7,205 nucleotides of DNA from JBEKHT01 sp050012135 (lineage in GTDB: Bacteria; Chloroflexota; Anaerolineae; Anaerolineales; RBG-16-64-43). The notes below the pieces were generated by a model. That model was not told where the DNA came from, searched no databases, and was given only the letters and a program-made list of their open reading frames with translations. Positions 6,563 to 7,205 of the stretch are shown piece by piece (position 1 is the first letter of the stretch; every line of letters starts with the position of its first letter). The position numbers and the translations under genes were made by a program. The DNA is taken from the NCBI GenBank assembly GCA_050012135.1, contig JBEKHT010000100.1, forward strand, positions 1 to 7,205, written 5' to 3'.

Positions 6563-6854
6563 TGACTTCGGGCCCTCAATGGGCTCCGTGTCCCGACCCG
6601 CCCTTTACCCGGTCCAACCTCAAGGCTGCCCTCAAGTCCCCCTTCCTTCGTAGGAATGGATGCGTCGGAATCGACCTCCTCCCTCGCAGGAGGATGGAGC
6701 CCAGGTGGACGTTCGTCGCGGAGTCTCGGGCCCATGCCGGCGCCCGAGGGATTGGGCGATCCTATCACCCCGCCTGGCTGTCAACCTGTACCTGATCTAT
6801 CGGTTCAGACGGAGAATTCCTGTTGGATTCGTCTTTCGTTTCGACCGCAAGATT

Positions 6855-6880
6855 CCGAGCCCAGCGACTGGGCGGATCGG
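6855..6880. repeat. Strong hairpin with a 3-nt bulge
   Basis: GCCCAG (6859-6864), loop CGA, and CTGGGC (6868-6873) form a perfect 6-bp stem. It is extended by CCGA (6855-6858) pairing with TCGG (6877-6880) across a GGA bulge, giving ten pairs in all. No T-run follows. It is the most stable single hairpin in the right-hand non-coding stretch and may belong to a structured RNA; no family is recognised. Confidence 0.5.
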
Positions 6881-6915
6881 CCGAAGAAAGCCCTAGCCGG
6901 ACTCGGGACGGGAAC

Positions 6916-6946
6916 GGTTCCTTGGCCCCTGCCCGCGGGGGGAACC
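6916..6946. repeat. Ten-pair hairpin with a 4-nt bulge
   Basis: GGTTCC (6916-6921) pairs with GGAACC (6941-6946). Inside, CCCC (6926-6929) pairs with GGGG (6937-6940) after a TTGG bulge, leaving a 7-nt loop. The 5' arm also pairs with GGAAC just before it (6911-6915), so two folds compete. The function is unknown. Confidence 0.5.
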
Positions 6947-7024
6947 AGACGACCTTGGCACGGGTCCCGCCGCTTCCAACAGGCACAGCTCGCGCATCTC
7001 GCAACCACGGCCTCTGTGCGGGGG

Positions 7025-7053
7025 ATGACAAATCCAATTGCTTGATGTAAGTT
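7025..7053 (+). promoter_or_regulatory. Weak sigma-70-like promoter candidate in an AT-rich patch
   Basis: ATGACA (7025-7030, five of six bases of TTGACA) and TAAGTT (7048-7053, only three of six, but with the key A at position 2 and T at position 6) are 17 bp apart in the most AT-rich patch of the right-hand stretch. Transcription would run rightward from about 7060 into hairpins and a short frame that leaves the window. The match is modest and could be chance. Confidence 0.22.
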
Positions 7054-7113
7054 ACTTGCGAGAGCGCCGGCACCTCCGAGCCGGAGGAGGAAAGGCCGCG
7101 CCGCGCGGGCCAG

Positions 7114-7160
7114 CCGGGCATTGGTTTTCAATCGAAGGGCATCGGAAACCCGGCCAATGC
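7114..7160 (+). repeat. Two mutually exclusive stems near the right edge
   Basis: Fold A pairs GCATTGG (7118-7124) with CCAATGC (7154-7160), seven perfect pairs. Fold B pairs GGTTTTC (7123-7129) with GGAAACC (7144-7150), with one G-U, extended by CCG/CGG (7114-7116 with 7151-7153). The folds share bases 7123-7124 and so compete. The 3' arm of fold A contains an ATG (7157-7159) that opens a frame running off the window (MQLSDSGWEPNQFRLL). This could be a gene start under a structured leader, but all three + frames are open at the edge, so the coding evidence is very weak. Confidence 0.4.
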
Positions 7161-7205
7161 AGCTCTCCGACAGCGGTTGGGAGCCGAATCAGTTCAGATT
7201 ATTGG

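Larger units (their letters stand above)
6333..7205. other. 873-nt stretch without a convincing gene, rich in short inverted repeats
   Basis: Open frames exist on both strands, but none gives a protein with recognisable motifs. They are Arg/Pro/Ser-rich with frequent Trp and Cys, as expected from unselected GC-rich DNA. All three - strand frames meet a stop within the last 12 bases of the window, so no - strand gene enters from the right by more than a few codons. I saw no T-loop of a tRNA and no conserved core of RNase P RNA, SRP RNA or tmRNA. The nadC-proximal 200 bp probably carries the operon control region. Beyond about 6640, small perfect stems are frequent: 6643-6656 (TTCCT/AGGAA, 4-nt loop), 6675-6693 (CCTCCT/AGGAGG, 7-nt loop), 6855-6880, 6916-6946, 7073-7087 (CCTCCG/CGGAGG, 3-nt loop) and 7114-7160. 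Confidence 0.6.

Noticed and set aside
6333..6600. NAD-sensing nadA-motif riboswitch upstream of the nad operon
   Set aside because: I looked on the - strand for the conserved core as I remember it from Acidobacteriota and found no match. A covariance-model search would be decisive.
6208..6795. 195-codon + strand open frame from within nadC into the gap
   Set aside because: It starts antisense to nadC, and its downstream half has no recognisable motif and an amino acid make-up of random GC-rich sequence.
6957..6970. Sigma-54-like GG-N10-GC spacing (TGGCAC, then CCGC)
   Set aside because: The conserved TT before the -12 GC is missing and no gene lies suitably downstream; GG/GC spacing matches are frequent in GC-rich DNA.
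7079..7100. GGAGGAGGAAAGGCCG resembling the 5' core of RNase P RNA
   Set aside because: The GAAAGTCCGGGC core is not matched and the other conserved RNase P regions are absent.
6765..7121. 118-codon - strand open frame in the right-hand stretch
   Set aside because: Several overlapping frames on both strands are equally open here; none shows a motif, a good ribosome site or a clear codon bias.

Overview
The window comes from a GC-rich bacterium that I cannot place below domain level. The proteins are ordinary bacterial types, and high G/C at third codon positions together with GTG use fits many environmental or uncultured lineages. Five protein genes are clear. Two lie on the + strand: the 3' two thirds of argH, cut by the left edge, and a cobalamin-binding radical SAM gene. 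Three lie on the - strand and are packed as an operon, nadC-nadA-nadB in transcription order.

Layout from left to right: argH (1-942); a 247-nt G/C-rich gap with a G7C9 tract at the argH stop, a small hairpin, and a perfect TATAAT box ahead of the next gene; the radical SAM/B12 protein (1190-2668, start re-chosen); a 134-nt convergent gap with weak hairpins; nadB (2803-4410, GTG start, overlapping nadA by 14 nt); nadA (4397-5467); nadC (5499-6332); then 873 nt (6333-7205) without a convincing gene. The part of that stretch next to nadC should hold the nad operon promoter. The rest holds many short inverted repeats and no recognisable RNA or protein.

The three nad genes make up the complete aspartate route to the pyridine ring. 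NadB oxidises L-aspartate to iminoaspartate, NadA condenses this with dihydroxyacetone phosphate to quinolinate, and NadC converts quinolinate plus PRPP to nicotinate mononucleotide. All the main family motifs are present, so the route looks functional. ArgH completes arginine synthesis. The radical SAM protein is an orphan here. Its architecture is that of the B12-binding/radical SAM/DUF4070 class that includes the hopanoid C-2 methylase HpnP, but nothing nearby gives its substrate.

I found no clear new system. The best candidates for a second look are the radical SAM protein and the structured non-coding DNA on the right, especially the mutually exclusive pairings near 7114-7160.
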